Source: Collinsella sp. (GTDB lineage Bacteria; Actinomycetota; Coriobacteriia; Coriobacteriales; Coriobacteriaceae). From it: a stretch of 64,000 bases of DNA. The notes under the pieces were generated by a model that saw only the letters and a list, made by a program, of their open reading frames with translations, had not been told where the DNA came from and did not search any database. How positions within the stretch are numbered: the stretch's first letter is position 1; every line of letters begins with the position of its first letter. The position numbers were made by a program, and so were the translations under genes. Shown in pieces: positions 42,118 through 50,225 of the stretch. The stretch covers positions 1 through 64,000 of the forward strand of contig DXZR01000003.1 in the NCBI GenBank assembly GCA_019419555.1, written 5' to 3'.

Positions 42118-44214
42118 ATGGCAGACGCTAAGGATTTCCTGTTTGAGATCGGTACGGAGGAAATGCCCTCTGCACCGCTGAACAATGCCGTCAAGCAGCT
42201 TGGCACCATGATCGCCAAGGGTCTCGACGAGGCCGGTCTGGCCCACGGCGAGGTCCGCGTGATCTCGAGCCCGCGCCGCCTGGCTGCACTCGTTGCCGAT
42301 GTCGCCACCGCGACCGACGAGGTTCACGAGGTCAAGCGTGGCCCCGCGGCCAACATTGCCTTCGACGCTGACGGTAACGCCACCAAGGCCGCCCAGGGCT
42401 TCGCCCGCAAGTGCGGTGTGGCTGCCGAGGACCTGGTCCGTCGCGAGGACACTGACGGTCGTGAGTATGTGTTCGCCGAGAAGAATATTCCCTCCGCACC
42501 GGCTACGCCGATTCTGACCGCTCTGTGCGAGAAGACCATCGCCGGCCTGCAGTGGCCCAACTACCGCTCCCAGCGCTGGGGTCACGAGCATGCTACCTTT
42601 GTTCGTCCGGTCCGTTGGATTTGCTGCCTTCTGGGCGAGGATGTTGTGCCCGTGTCGTTTGCCGACGTGACGAGTGGCAACACCACGCGTGGTCATCGCG
42701 TACTTGGCCCCGGTGACCATGTGGTCGCCAGCCCCGCCGTCTACGAGCAAGTGCTCGAGGACGCCGGCGTGCTTTCTGCCGAGCGTCGTCGTGAGGCCAT
42801 CCTCGCCGGTATCGCCGAGGTCGAGGCTGCCCGTCCCGGCTGCCATGTCGATACGCCCAAGAAGGTCTTCGAGGAGGTCATTAACCTCTGCGAGTGGCCG
42901 ACGGTGCTCGTCGGTACCTTCGATGAGGAGTTCCTCAAGGTCCCGCACGAGATTATCTGCGAGTCCATGCTCACCAACCAGCGCTACTTCCCGATCTATG
43001 ACGGCGAGGGCAAGCTCACGCGTGAGTTCGTGGTCGTCTCCAACAGCAAGCCCGAGAACGCCGAGCGCGTGATCGACGGCAACGAGCGCGTTGTGCGTGC
43101 CCGTCTGGACGATGCCAAGTTCTTCTACGAGGAGGACCTGAAGATCTCCCTCGACGAGTTCCGCGAGCGTCTGGCCAAGGTTGCCTTCCAGGAGAAGCTC
43201 GGTAGCGTGCTCGCCAAGTCCGAGCGCATCGAGCAGCTCGCGCTCGCTATCGCCCGCGAGGCTCATCTGGGCGCCCACCTTGCCGCCGATGCCGCTCGCG
43301 CCGCGCACCTGTGCAAGGCCGACCTGGTGTCTAACGCCGTTGTCGAGTTCACGAGCCAGCAGGGCGTGATGGGCGGTTATTACGCGACCGCGATGGGGGA
43401 GAACGACGAGGTCGCTCATGCTATCCGCGATCACTATCGTCCCCGCTTTGCCGGTGACGAGCTGCCTGAGGGCACCGCTGGCTGCATCGTGGCTTGCGCC
43501 GACAAGCTCGATACCATCGCCGGTATCTTTGCCATCGGCGAGCCCCCGACCGGCTCTTCGGACCCCTACGCGCTGCGTCGTGCCGCTATCGGCATCATCA
43601 ACATCCTGCGCGACCGCCTGCCGATCGACCCCACGTCGCTCATCGACTTCGCCCTCGAGCTCTACAGTGAGCAGGGCATTGAGTTCGACGCCGCCGAGGT
43701 CGCCCAGCAGGTTCGTGACTTCTTCCATGGCCGCCTGGTGAGCATGGCCCGCGACGAAAAGATCCCGGCTGATACCGTTGCCGCCGTCTCCGCGGTGCAC
43801 ATCATCGCCCCGTCCGTCTTCTTCGCCCGCTGCGCCGCCCTCGACGAGGCCCGCAAGAACGATGCCGAGACCTTTGACAACCTGGCTACGGCCTATGCCC
43901 GTGCCGCGCACATCTCCAAGCCCGAGCTGGGCGCGGAGTACGACCGCAGCCTGATGGGCGAGGCCGAGCTCGCGCTTGCCGATGCTTCCGAGGCTGCTCA
44001 GACTGCTGTCGATGCTGCCCTTGCTGCCGAGGACTACCCGGCCGCATTTGCCGCCCTCGCCGCCCTGCGCGCGCCCATCGACCGTTTCTTCGATGAGGTT
44101 ATGGTCATGGACAAGGACGAGCAGCTCCGCGATAATCGCCTTAAGCTGCTCAACCGCTTCGAGGCCGTTTTCTCCGGCATCGCCAACATCGGTGAGCTTG
44201 CCCGCAAAAAGTAA
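42118..44214 (+). CDS. glyS: Glycine--tRNA ligase beta subunit
   Basis: A 698-aa subunit that binds and positions tRNA-Gly. Family landmarks: FLFEIGTEEMPSAPL at the N terminus, RRLAALV, WRRPVRWICCLLG-like FVRPVRWICCLLG, EKLGSVLAKSERIE, the HD-like KADLVSNAVVEF and ALRRAAIGIINIL, with a C-terminal anticodon-binding-like domain ending FFDEVMVMDKDEQLRDNRLKLL. ATG 42118. Translationally coupled to glyQ. Confidence 0.96.
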   Translation: MADAKDFLFEIGTEEMPSAPLNNAVKQLGTMIAKGLDEAGLAHGEVRVISSPRRLAALVADVATATDEVHEVKRGPAANIAFDADGNATKAAQGFARKCGVAAEDLVRREDTDGREYVFAEKNIPSAPATPILTALCEKTIAGLQWPNYRSQRWGHEHATFVRPVRWICCLLGEDVVPVSFADVTSGNTTRGHRVLGPGDHVVASPAVYEQVLEDAGVLSAERRREAILAGIAEVEAARPGCHVDTPKKVFEEVINLCEWPTVLVGTFDEEFLKVPHEIICESMLTNQRYFPIYDGEGKLTREFVVVSNSKPENAERVIDGNERVVRARLDDAKFFYEEDLKISLDEFRERLAKVAFQEKLGSVLAKSERIEQLALAIAREAHLGAHLAADAARAAHLCKADLVSNAVVEFTSQQGVMGGYYATAMGENDEVAHAIRDHYRPRFAGDELPEGTAGCIVACADKLDTIAGIFAIGEPPTGSSDPYALRRAAIGIINILRDRLPIDPTSLIDFALELYSEQGIEFDAAEVAQQVRDFFHGRLVSMARDEKIPADTVAAVSAVHIIAPSVFFARCAALDEARKNDAETFDNLATAYARAAHISKPELGAEYDRSLMGEAELALADASEAAQTAVDAALAAEDYPAAFAALAALRAPIDRFFDEVMVMDKDEQLRDNRLKLLNRFEAVFSGIANIGELARKK

Positions 44215-44248
44215 GCCAGCCTGCGCATAAGCGCAAAAGGAGCTCCGC

Positions 44249-45115
44249 ATGGATTGCCCGGTCACCGCTCGTCCCACCGTTATCGTTATCTCCGACTCGC
44301 TCGGTGATACCGCTTGTGAGGTGGTGCTTGCGGCGTCCGGGCAATTTGATGAAGGGGTTTTTCGCGTTTTGCGCCTGCCTAAGGTGACCTCCGTGGAGCA
44401 GGTCAAGTCATTTGTGGGGCCGCGCGTCGATGCCGACCATCGCGATATCGCCGTGTTCCACACCATTGTCGACCCGGCCCTTCGTGCTCGTGTGCTCGAC
44501 TACTTGGGTATGTTGCATATTCGCTCGGTCGACCTGATCGGCCCGACGCTTGCCGTGCTGTCGTCGCTCATCGGTGTGCCGCCCAAGGGCGTTGCGGGCG
44601 TGATTCACAGGACCGATGACCGCTATTTCCATCGTATCGAGGCCATGGAGTATTTCGTTGAGCACGATGATGGACGCGGCTGCGACGATCTGTCGGGTGC
44701 CGATATCGTGCTGTTGGGCGTATCGCGCACGTCCAAGACGCCGCTGTCGATGTATTTGGCCTATCAAGGTTACAAGGTTGCTAATGTCCCTCTGGCGCAC
44801 GGCATGGAGCCGCCCAAGTCGATTTACGAGGTTGACCCGATGCGCCTGTTCGGCCTAATTTCGACCGTCGACGTTATTTCTGAGATTCGCGATAGCCGCT
44901 TGGGCGATGATTACGCCCGTGCCGTTGCCGGCTCCTATGCCGAGCCCGAGAGTGTGCGCAGCGAGCTCGAGGAAGCCCGTGCCCTCATGAAGCGCCTAGG
45001 CTGCTTTGTGGTGCGTACCGATGGCAAGGCGATCGAGGAGAGCGCCTCCGAGATCATTAGCCACTTGGAGGAAATCCAAGAAGCCCGTGCCCGCCGCGCC
45101 GCCCGTCGAGCCTAA
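44249..45115 (+). CDS. ppsR: Pyruvate, phosphate dikinase regulatory protein (kinase/phosphorylase)
   Basis: A 288-aa bifunctional regulator (DUF299/PpsR) that phosphorylates the active-site Thr of PPDK with ADP and reactivates it by phosphorolysis. P-loop-like GVSRTSKT at residues 157-164 and ISDSLGDTA near the N terminus are typical, with HRTDDRYFHRIEAMEY in the middle. ATG 44249 with AAGGAG. It lies 250 bp upstream of its predicted target ppdK, supporting the assignment. PEP synthase regulation is the alternative within the family, but the neighbour is PPDK. Confidence 0.92.
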   Translation: MDCPVTARPTVIVISDSLGDTACEVVLAASGQFDEGVFRVLRLPKVTSVEQVKSFVGPRVDADHRDIAVFHTIVDPALRARVLDYLGMLHIRSVDLIGPTLAVLSSLIGVPPKGVAGVIHRTDDRYFHRIEAMEYFVEHDDGRGCDDLSGADIVLLGVSRTSKTPLSMYLAYQGYKVANVPLAHGMEPPKSIYEVDPMRLFGLISTVDVISEIRDSRLGDDYARAVAGSYAEPESVRSELEEARALMKRLGCFVVRTDGKAIEESASEIISHLEEIQEARARRAARRA

Positions 45116-45261
45116 TAGTAGCAGCATTTTGATAAAGCGATTTAGCAAAAATATCGCATCTGACCTGCATTTCTCTTGCAGTGGTATCTTCATAAGGTAA
45201 CCACCTTTATCTACCGTTTACCGCCAGTTTTAGCACGTTTACCAAACCGCGCATCCTCTGC

Positions 45262-45290
45262 TTAAGCCCGCTCAAAACCCGCCGTATAGT
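45262..45290 (+). promoter_or_regulatory. Putative ppdK promoter
   Basis: TTAAGC (45262-45267), 17-bp spacer, TATAGT (45285-45290); the -35 is poor. The surrounding 250-bp gap also has a GTTTACC direct repeat (about 45219 and 45237) and a small hairpin CCCGC-ATCTG-GCGGG before the ribosome site. Nothing else is recognisable in the gap. Confidence 0.35.
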
Positions 45291-45365
45291 TCCCTCACGG
45301 CCCGCATCTGGCGGGTCGATTCGTTACCACGGTCGTGCGCGTAAGTGCATGGAAGGGGAAGTATC

Positions 45366-48116
45366 GTGAGCGATTGCAAGAGGGTTTACCGTTTTGGAAC
45401 CGACGCCCAGGGCACCCGTGTCACTGAGGGCGACAAGTCCATGAACTTCGTGCTTGGCGGCAAGGGCGCAAACCTTGCCGAGATGAGCCGTATCGGCCTG
45501 CCGGTTCCCGGTGGCTTTACCATTACCTGCCAGACCTGTGTCGAGTACTCCGGTGCCGGCAACGTGTGGCCCGAGGGCGCACTCGATGAGATCGTTGCTG
45601 CCGAGGCAGACCTCGAGGCCCGTTGCGGCAAAAAGCTCGGCGACGCCTCCGATCCGCTGCTCGTGTCGGTTCGCTCGGGCGCTCCGTTCTCCATGCCCGG
45701 TATGATGGACACGGTCCTCAACTTGGGTCTCAACGACGACTCCGTTCAGGGTCTCATTGCCCAGACGCAAAACCTGCGTTTTGCCTGGGATAGCTACCGC
45801 CGCTTTATCCAGATGTTCTCAAACGTCGTCATGGGTGTCGATGCCGACCTGTTCGAGAACGCCCTGACCCAGGCCCGCCTGGTCGCCGGCGTTCGCGTCG
45901 ACTCCGAGCTTTCGGCCGAGGACCTGCAGGAACTCGTCGAGACCTTTAAGGGCATCTTCTCCGAGAACGTCGATGCCGCCCTGTATCCCGAGCTCGAGAT
46001 CGCTGACGGCAAGCCCATCTTCCCGCACGACCCGGAGCTTCAGCTACGCCTTGCCATCCAGGCCGTCTTTGGCAGCTGGATGAACGAGCGTGCCTGCATC
46101 TACCGCAAGCAGCATGGCATTTCCGACGACCTCGGCACCGCCGTCAACGTGCAGGCCATGGCCTTTGGCAACAAGGGCGAGACCTCTGCGACCGGCGTCG
46201 CCTTTACGCGCAACCCGGCCGACGGCACCAAGGAGTTCTACGGCGATTTTCTGGTTAACGCCCAGGGCGAGGACGTCGTCGCCGGCATCCGCAACACCGA
46301 GCCCATTGCCGACCTCAAGACCACCCCGGGCCTCGAGTCCGCAGGTGAGGAGCTCGAGCGCGTGTTCCTGACGCTCGAGGATCATTATCGCGATATGTGC
46401 GATATCGAGTTCACCATCGAGCAGGGCAAGCTCTGGATGCTCCAGACCCGCGTGGGCAAGCGCACCGCCACCGCCGCCCTGCGCATCGCTATCGAAATGG
46501 TCGAGGAGGGCCTGATCACCCGCGAGGAGGCCGTGAGCCGCATCGATCCCGCGCAGCTCGACCAACTCCTGCACCCGCAGTTTGACGCCTCCAAGAAGTA
46601 CGAAGCGCTGGCCAGCGGTCTGAACGCCAGCCCCGGTGCCGCCGTGGGCGAGGTCGTGTTCTCGAGCGATGACGCCGTCGCGCGCGCCAACGAGGGCCAC
46701 AAGGTCATTCTGGTTCGTTGGGAGACCAACCCCGACGACCTGAAGGGCATGGTCGCCGCCGAGGGCATCCTGACCAGCCACGGTGGCAAGACGAGCCATG
46801 CCGCCGTTATCGCCCGCGGCATGGGTACGCCCTGCGTCTGCGGCGTTGAGCGCTTCCATATTGACGCCGCCGAGAAGGTCGTGCGCATCGAGGGCAGCGA
46901 CCGCGTACTGCACGAGGGCGATGTCATCTCCATCGACGGCACCCAGGGCATCGTCGTCGACGGTCCCGTCGACCTGGCCTCCGCCGAGCTTACCGGCGAC
47001 CTGGACACCATCCTGTCCTGGGCCGACGAGATTCGCCTGGACGAGACCTGTGGCCATGCCAACCATGTGCGCGTCAACGCCGACAATCCCGAGGATGCCG
47101 AGCTCGCCCTCGAGTTTGGCGCCGAGGCTATTGGCCTGTGCCGCACCGAGCACATGTTCCTGGGCGATCGCAAGAACATCATCCAGAGCTTTATCCTGTC
47201 TGACGATGAGACCGTGAAGCAGCAGGCCCTGGCCGACCTGCTCAAGGTTCAGACCGAGGACTTCCTGGCGATGTTCAAGACCATGTCCGGTCGCGATGTG
47301 GTCGTCCGGCTGCTCGATCCGCCGCTTCATGAGTTCCTGGATGATCCTCGCGAGCTCGAGGTCGCCATCACCAAGAAGGAAGCCGCTGGCGCCAACGAGG
47401 AAGAGCTTGCCGCCCTGCGCACCCGTCTGCGTCGTATTGACGGTATGGTCGAGTCCAACCCGATGCTCGGCCTGCGCGGTGTGCGCCTGTCCGTCGTCTT
47501 TAGCGATCTGCCGCTCATGCAGGTTCGCGCCGTCGCTACGGCTGCTGCCCGTCTTATCAAGGAAGGCGTCGATCCGCGCCCTGAGATCATGGTTCCGCTC
47601 GTTTCCATCACGGCCGAGCATGTCCAGATCCGCGAGGTTATCGAGCGCGTAATCGCCGAGGTTTCCGACGAAGAGGCCGTCGAGCTCAATATTCCCGTGG
47701 GCACGATGCTCGAGCTGCCGCGCGCCTGCATGGTCGCTGACGAGATCGCCCATTATGCAGACTTCTTCTGTTTTGGCACTAACGACCTCACCCAGACGAC
47801 CTTCGGTTTCTCGCGTGACGACGCCGAGGCTAAGTTCATCCCGCTGTACATGCATAAGAAGATCCTGAAGGACAATCCCTTCGAGACCATCGATACCGCG
47901 GTGCTCGAGCTGGTGCGCATGGCCGTCGAGAAGGGCCGCGCCACCAACCCCGACATGCACTTTGGCGTGTGCGGCGAGCACGGCGGCGACCCCAAATCCA
48001 TTAAGGGCCTGTTCAACGTGGCCGACGTGGACTATGTGTCCTGCTCGCCCTACCGCGTGCCCCTCGCACGCCTGGCTGCCGCCCAGGCCAAGCTCGAGGC
48101 GAAGCGCTCCGCGTAA
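45366..48116 (+). CDS. ppdK: Pyruvate, phosphate dikinase
   Basis: A 916-aa enzyme interconverting pyruvate/ATP/Pi and PEP/AMP/PPi, central to glycolysis or gluconeogenesis in many anaerobes. N-terminal ATP-grasp domain (LGGKGANLAEMSRIGLPVPGGF-like), the swivelling domain with phospho-His in GGKTSHAAVIARGMG (His about 478), and the C-terminal PEP barrel (GLCRTEHMF, ELPRACMVADEIA, FFCFGTNDLTQTTFGFSRDD) with FGVCGEHGGDP. GTG 45366 is chosen for AAGGGGAA at 5 bp. Likely under PpsR control. Confidence 0.96.
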   Translation: MSDCKRVYRFGTDAQGTRVTEGDKSMNFVLGGKGANLAEMSRIGLPVPGGFTITCQTCVEYSGAGNVWPEGALDEIVAAEADLEARCGKKLGDASDPLLVSVRSGAPFSMPGMMDTVLNLGLNDDSVQGLIAQTQNLRFAWDSYRRFIQMFSNVVMGVDADLFENALTQARLVAGVRVDSELSAEDLQELVETFKGIFSENVDAALYPELEIADGKPIFPHDPELQLRLAIQAVFGSWMNERACIYRKQHGISDDLGTAVNVQAMAFGNKGETSATGVAFTRNPADGTKEFYGDFLVNAQGEDVVAGIRNTEPIADLKTTPGLESAGEELERVFLTLEDHYRDMCDIEFTIEQGKLWMLQTRVGKRTATAALRIAIEMVEEGLITREEAVSRIDPAQLDQLLHPQFDASKKYEALASGLNASPGAAVGEVVFSSDDAVARANEGHKVILVRWETNPDDLKGMVAAEGILTSHGGKTSHAAVIARGMGTPCVCGVERFHIDAAEKVVRIEGSDRVLHEGDVISIDGTQGIVVDGPVDLASAELTGDLDTILSWADEIRLDETCGHANHVRVNADNPEDAELALEFGAEAIGLCRTEHMFLGDRKNIIQSFILSDDETVKQQALADLLKVQTEDFLAMFKTMSGRDVVVRLLDPPLHEFLDDPRELEVAITKKEAAGANEEELAALRTRLRRIDGMVESNPMLGLRGVRLSVVFSDLPLMQVRAVATAAARLIKEGVDPRPEIMVPLVSITAEHVQIREVIERVIAEVSDEEAVELNIPVGTMLELPRACMVADEIAHYADFFCFGTNDLTQTTFGFSRDDAEAKFIPLYMHKKILKDNPFETIDTAVLELVRMAVEKGRATNPDMHFGVCGEHGGDPKSIKGLFNVADVDYVSCSPYRVPLARLAAAQAKLEAKRSA

Positions 48117-48155
48117 CGTTTTGGGTTCAGACGCCTAACGTAGCCCCCCTTCATG

Positions 48156-48190
48156 CCGTCCGTCTCATTCGTGAGGCGGACGGTTATCAT
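48156..48190 (+). terminator. Hairpin after ppdK
   Basis: CCGTCCGTCTCA (48156-48167) pairs with TGAGGCGGACGG (48172-48183) around a stable TTCG tetraloop, one G-U. The following T content is modest (TTATCATG), so it is a probable terminator. Confidence 0.65.
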
Positions 48191-48229
48191 GTGCGGGTTT
48201 TGTCTTTTTGTCTGCGTAAAAAATTGTTC

Positions 48230-48257
48230 TTGCAGCAGAAACCCGCGCGTGTATACT
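48230..48257 (+). promoter_or_regulatory. Promoter of rplS
   Basis: TTGCAG (48230-48235), 16-bp spacer, TATACT (48252-48257), about 70 bp upstream of the rplS start codon. Confidence 0.7.
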
Positions 48258-48278
48258 CGAATACGTTTGTTCAACTAC

Positions 48279-48302
48279 GTGCCGGCCAAGGTGGTACGGC
48301 AC
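48279..48302 (+). promoter_or_regulatory. Hairpin in the rplS leader (candidate L19 leader)
   Basis: GTGCCG (48279-48284) and CGGCAC (48297-48302) pair perfectly around a 12-nt loop, between the promoter and the AAGGAA ribosome site. Ribosomal-protein leaders for L19 are known in other bacteria; whether this is related cannot be judged by eye. Confidence 0.4.
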
Positions 48303-48326
48303 CTCTAGAAGAGTAAGGAATTGCAC

Positions 48327-48668
48327 ATGGATTACATCCGCGCAATCGAGCGTCAGCAGATCCGCGAGGACATTCCTCAGGTTCGCGTCGCCGACAACGT
48401 CAAGGTTCACTACCGCATTAAGGAAGGCGACCGCGAGCGCATCCAGGTCTTCCAGGGCGACGTCATCCGCATGGCCGGCGCCGGTGCCCGCGAGACCTTC
48501 ACCGTCCGCAAGATGTCCTTCGGTGTCGGTGTTGAGCGTACCTTCCCGCTTCACAGCCCCAAGATCGCCAAGCTCGAGGTCGTTCGTCATGGTCGCGTCC
48601 GTCGCGCCAAGCTGTACTACCTCCGCGACAAGGTGGGCAAGGCTGCTCGCATCCCCGAGAAGCGCTAA
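48327..48668 (+). CDS. rplS: 50S ribosomal protein L19
   Basis: A 113-aa protein at the subunit interface. Core motifs: DIPQVRVADNVKVHYRIKEGDRERIQ-like, FQGDVIRM, FTVRKMSFGVGVERTFPLHSP and RRAKLYYLRDKVGKAARI. ATG 48327 with AAGGAA is preferred to TTG 48321. A strong terminator follows, so it is probably monocistronic. Confidence 0.97.
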   Translation: MDYIRAIERQQIREDIPQVRVADNVKVHYRIKEGDRERIQVFQGDVIRMAGAGARETFTVRKMSFGVGVERTFPLHSPKIAKLEVVRHGRVRRAKLYYLRDKVGKAARIPEKR

Positions 48669-48702
48669 GAAGATCGCAGCGTCTGTCCACTCGTTTGGAC
48701 AC

Positions 48703-48732
48703 AAGGGCCACCTTCGGGTGGCCCTTCTTTTT
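48703..48732 (+). terminator. Rho-independent terminator after rplS
   Basis: Perfect 10-bp arms AAGGGCCACC (48703-48712) and GGTGGCCCTT (48717-48726) with a TTCG loop, then CTTTTT. Confidence 0.92.
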
Positions 48733-48761
48733 ATCTGATTTGCATGCAAGGAGGGCCTGGT

Positions 48762-49550
48762 ATGGCCAATATGACGAGCTCGGTTTCGGCATCGCAGGTT
48801 GCCGGAGAGCTAGCGAGCGCAACGTTTGAGGAGATCCCCGCCCTCGTGGAGCATTATCGCGAGGACCCGCGCCAGCAGGTGATCAAGGCTTGTGAACGCG
48901 CCCTCAAACGCCATGCTAAGGAACTTGCCGAGCGCGAGCGCGTCAATGACATGTACGAGCTTATGCATGAGCTTGGCGGCGATGGGGTGGTCGTTGGTGT
49001 CGACGAGGTGGGCCGCGGCTCGGTAGCGGGTCCCTTAACCGTGTGTGCCGTGTGCCTTCCCATGGAGCCGCGCGTCTGGGGCATCAACGATTCCAAAAAG
49101 CTCACGCCGGCGCGCCGCGAGTTGCTCTCAGTGAAGATTGCCGAGGTGGCGACGGCGATCGGTTTTTGCCATATCGCGCCTAAGGATATCGATGAGATGG
49201 GCATGGCCCGTGCTATCCGTACCGCCGTTGCGGGCGCCGTGGCCGATACGGGACTTGAACCCGACTGCGTCCTCATGGATGGCAACCCCTTGGGCGCTGT
49301 TCCTAACGAGCGCGATGTGGTGAAAGGCGATGCCAAGATCGCCTGCATCGCCGCAGCGTCCATCATGGCCAAGGTCACGCGTGACGAGATGATGGTCGAG
49401 TACGACGCCGAGTACCCCGAGTACCATCTGGCCGAGTCGAAGGGCTATGCGAGCCCCGAGCACATCGAGGCCATTCGCAAACATGGACTTTGTCCGCTGC
49501 ACCGCGTGAGCTTTTGCGGAAACTTTCTGCAGACTGAGCGCCTTTTCTAG
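48762..49550 (+). CDS. rnhB: Ribonuclease HII
   Basis: A 262-aa nuclease removing ribonucleotides in DNA. Active-site motif VVGVDEVGRGSVAGPL (Asp-Glu), SKKLTPARRE, and VKGDAKIACIAAASIMAKVTRDEMM. The N-terminal 70 residues form a helical extension like that of Bacillus RnhB. ATG 48762, AAGGAGG upstream; an earlier ATG (48744) is in frame but overlaps the ribosome site. Conserved position between rplS and yraN. Confidence 0.95.
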   Translation: MANMTSSVSASQVAGELASATFEEIPALVEHYREDPRQQVIKACERALKRHAKELAERERVNDMYELMHELGGDGVVVGVDEVGRGSVAGPLTVCAVCLPMEPRVWGINDSKKLTPARRELLSVKIAEVATAIGFCHIAPKDIDEMGMARAIRTAVAGAVADTGLEPDCVLMDGNPLGAVPNERDVVKGDAKIACIAAASIMAKVTRDEMMVEYDAEYPEYHLAESKGYASPEHIEAIRKHGLCPLHRVSFCGNFLQTERLF

Positions 49551-49554
49551 GCCA

Positions 49555-49583
49555 ATTGTGGAGACAGGGACCTCTGTGGTTTT
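49555..49583 (+). repeat. Degenerate repeat, second dispersed family
   Basis: GGAGACAGGGACCTCTGTGG followed by TTTT (49560-49583) resembles the minus-strand reading of the palindrome at 7818-7858 (GGGGACAGGCGCCTTTGTGG then TGGTTTT). It directly follows the rnhB stop and precedes its terminator. Confidence 0.45.
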
Positions 49584-49599
49584 ATAAACCTGCTGGTAG

Positions 49600-49641
49600 C
49601 GGGCCGTATGCAGCAGCATTGCTGCGTACGGCCCGTTTTTT
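49600..49641 (+). terminator. Rho-independent terminator after rnhB
   Basis: A 16-bp stem CGGGCCGTATGCAGCA (49600-49615) / TGCTGCGTACGGCCCG (49620-49635), one G-U, 4-nt loop, then TTTTTT. One of the strongest terminators in the window. Confidence 0.92.
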
Positions 49642-49739
49642 GTCGGCATTTGGTCAGCTTTTGGTTTGCTTCCGGTACTTACCCGCATGAAAGGTGCCCT
49701 CATCATCGGGGCAATGCAGTGTGCGGGAAAGGAGACCCC

Positions 49740-50225
49740 ATGAGTGCCGCAAGCAAAAAGAGCAAGACGCAGCAGCTCAAGGAGCGTTGGGAAAACGGCG
49801 AGCTCGACTGTGGGGCGATGACGCCCGAGTTTATCAAGGGACTCAGTCCCCGCGAGCTGGGCATGCTAGGCGAGCTGATCACCATCGACTACTTTAACGA
49901 GCGCGGCTACACCTTGCTGGAGCAGGGTTATCGTTGCACCGAGGGCGAGGCCGATCTGGTGCTGCTCGATGAGCTCGACGATGTCGTGGTGATGGCCGAG
50001 GTCAAGACCAGACGCGTTGCGCTGGATTGCAACACGCGGGTCTTTCCCGAGGAGGCCGTGGACGCCCAAAAGCAACGCCGCTACCGCCGCATCGCAAGTT
50101 GCTATCTCATGGAGCATTATCCGCTCAAGGCGATTCGCTTCGATGCCGTGGGCGTCACCATCCGCGACGGGCATATCGCCGAGATCGAGCACCAGTACAA
50201 CGCGTTCGATTGGCAGGTTTCGTGA
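49740..50225 (+). CDS. yraN: YraN family (UPF0102) putative endonuclease
   Basis: A 161-aa protein of the restriction-endonuclease-like YraN family. Core: LGELITIDYFNERGYTLLEQGYRC, GEADLVLLDE and VVMAEVKTRR, giving the E...D...ExK nuclease-like pattern. About 40 charged residues precede the core. ATG 49740 with GGAAAGGAG. Its TGA overlaps comM's ATG (TGATG), so the two are coupled, in line with the known yraN-comM-dprA DNA-processing neighbourhood. The real substrate is unknown. Confidence 0.9.
   Translation: MSAASKKSKTQQLKERWENGELDCGAMTPEFIKGLSPRELGMLGELITIDYFNERGYTLLEQGYRCTEGEADLVLLDELDDVVVMAEVKTRRVALDCNTRVFPEEAVDAQKQRRYRRIASCYLMEHYPLKAIRFDAVGVTIRDGHIAEIEHQYNAFDWQVS

Noticed and set aside
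41902..44466. 854-aa open frame on the minus strand opposite glyS
   Set aside because: Antisense shadow of a GC-rich gene; the product is low-complexity, with no domain, and the plus strand is clearly glyS.
46044..47981. 645-aa minus-strand open frame opposite ppdK
   Set aside because: Antisense shadow caused by GC-rich codons; the plus strand encodes a full-length PPDK.
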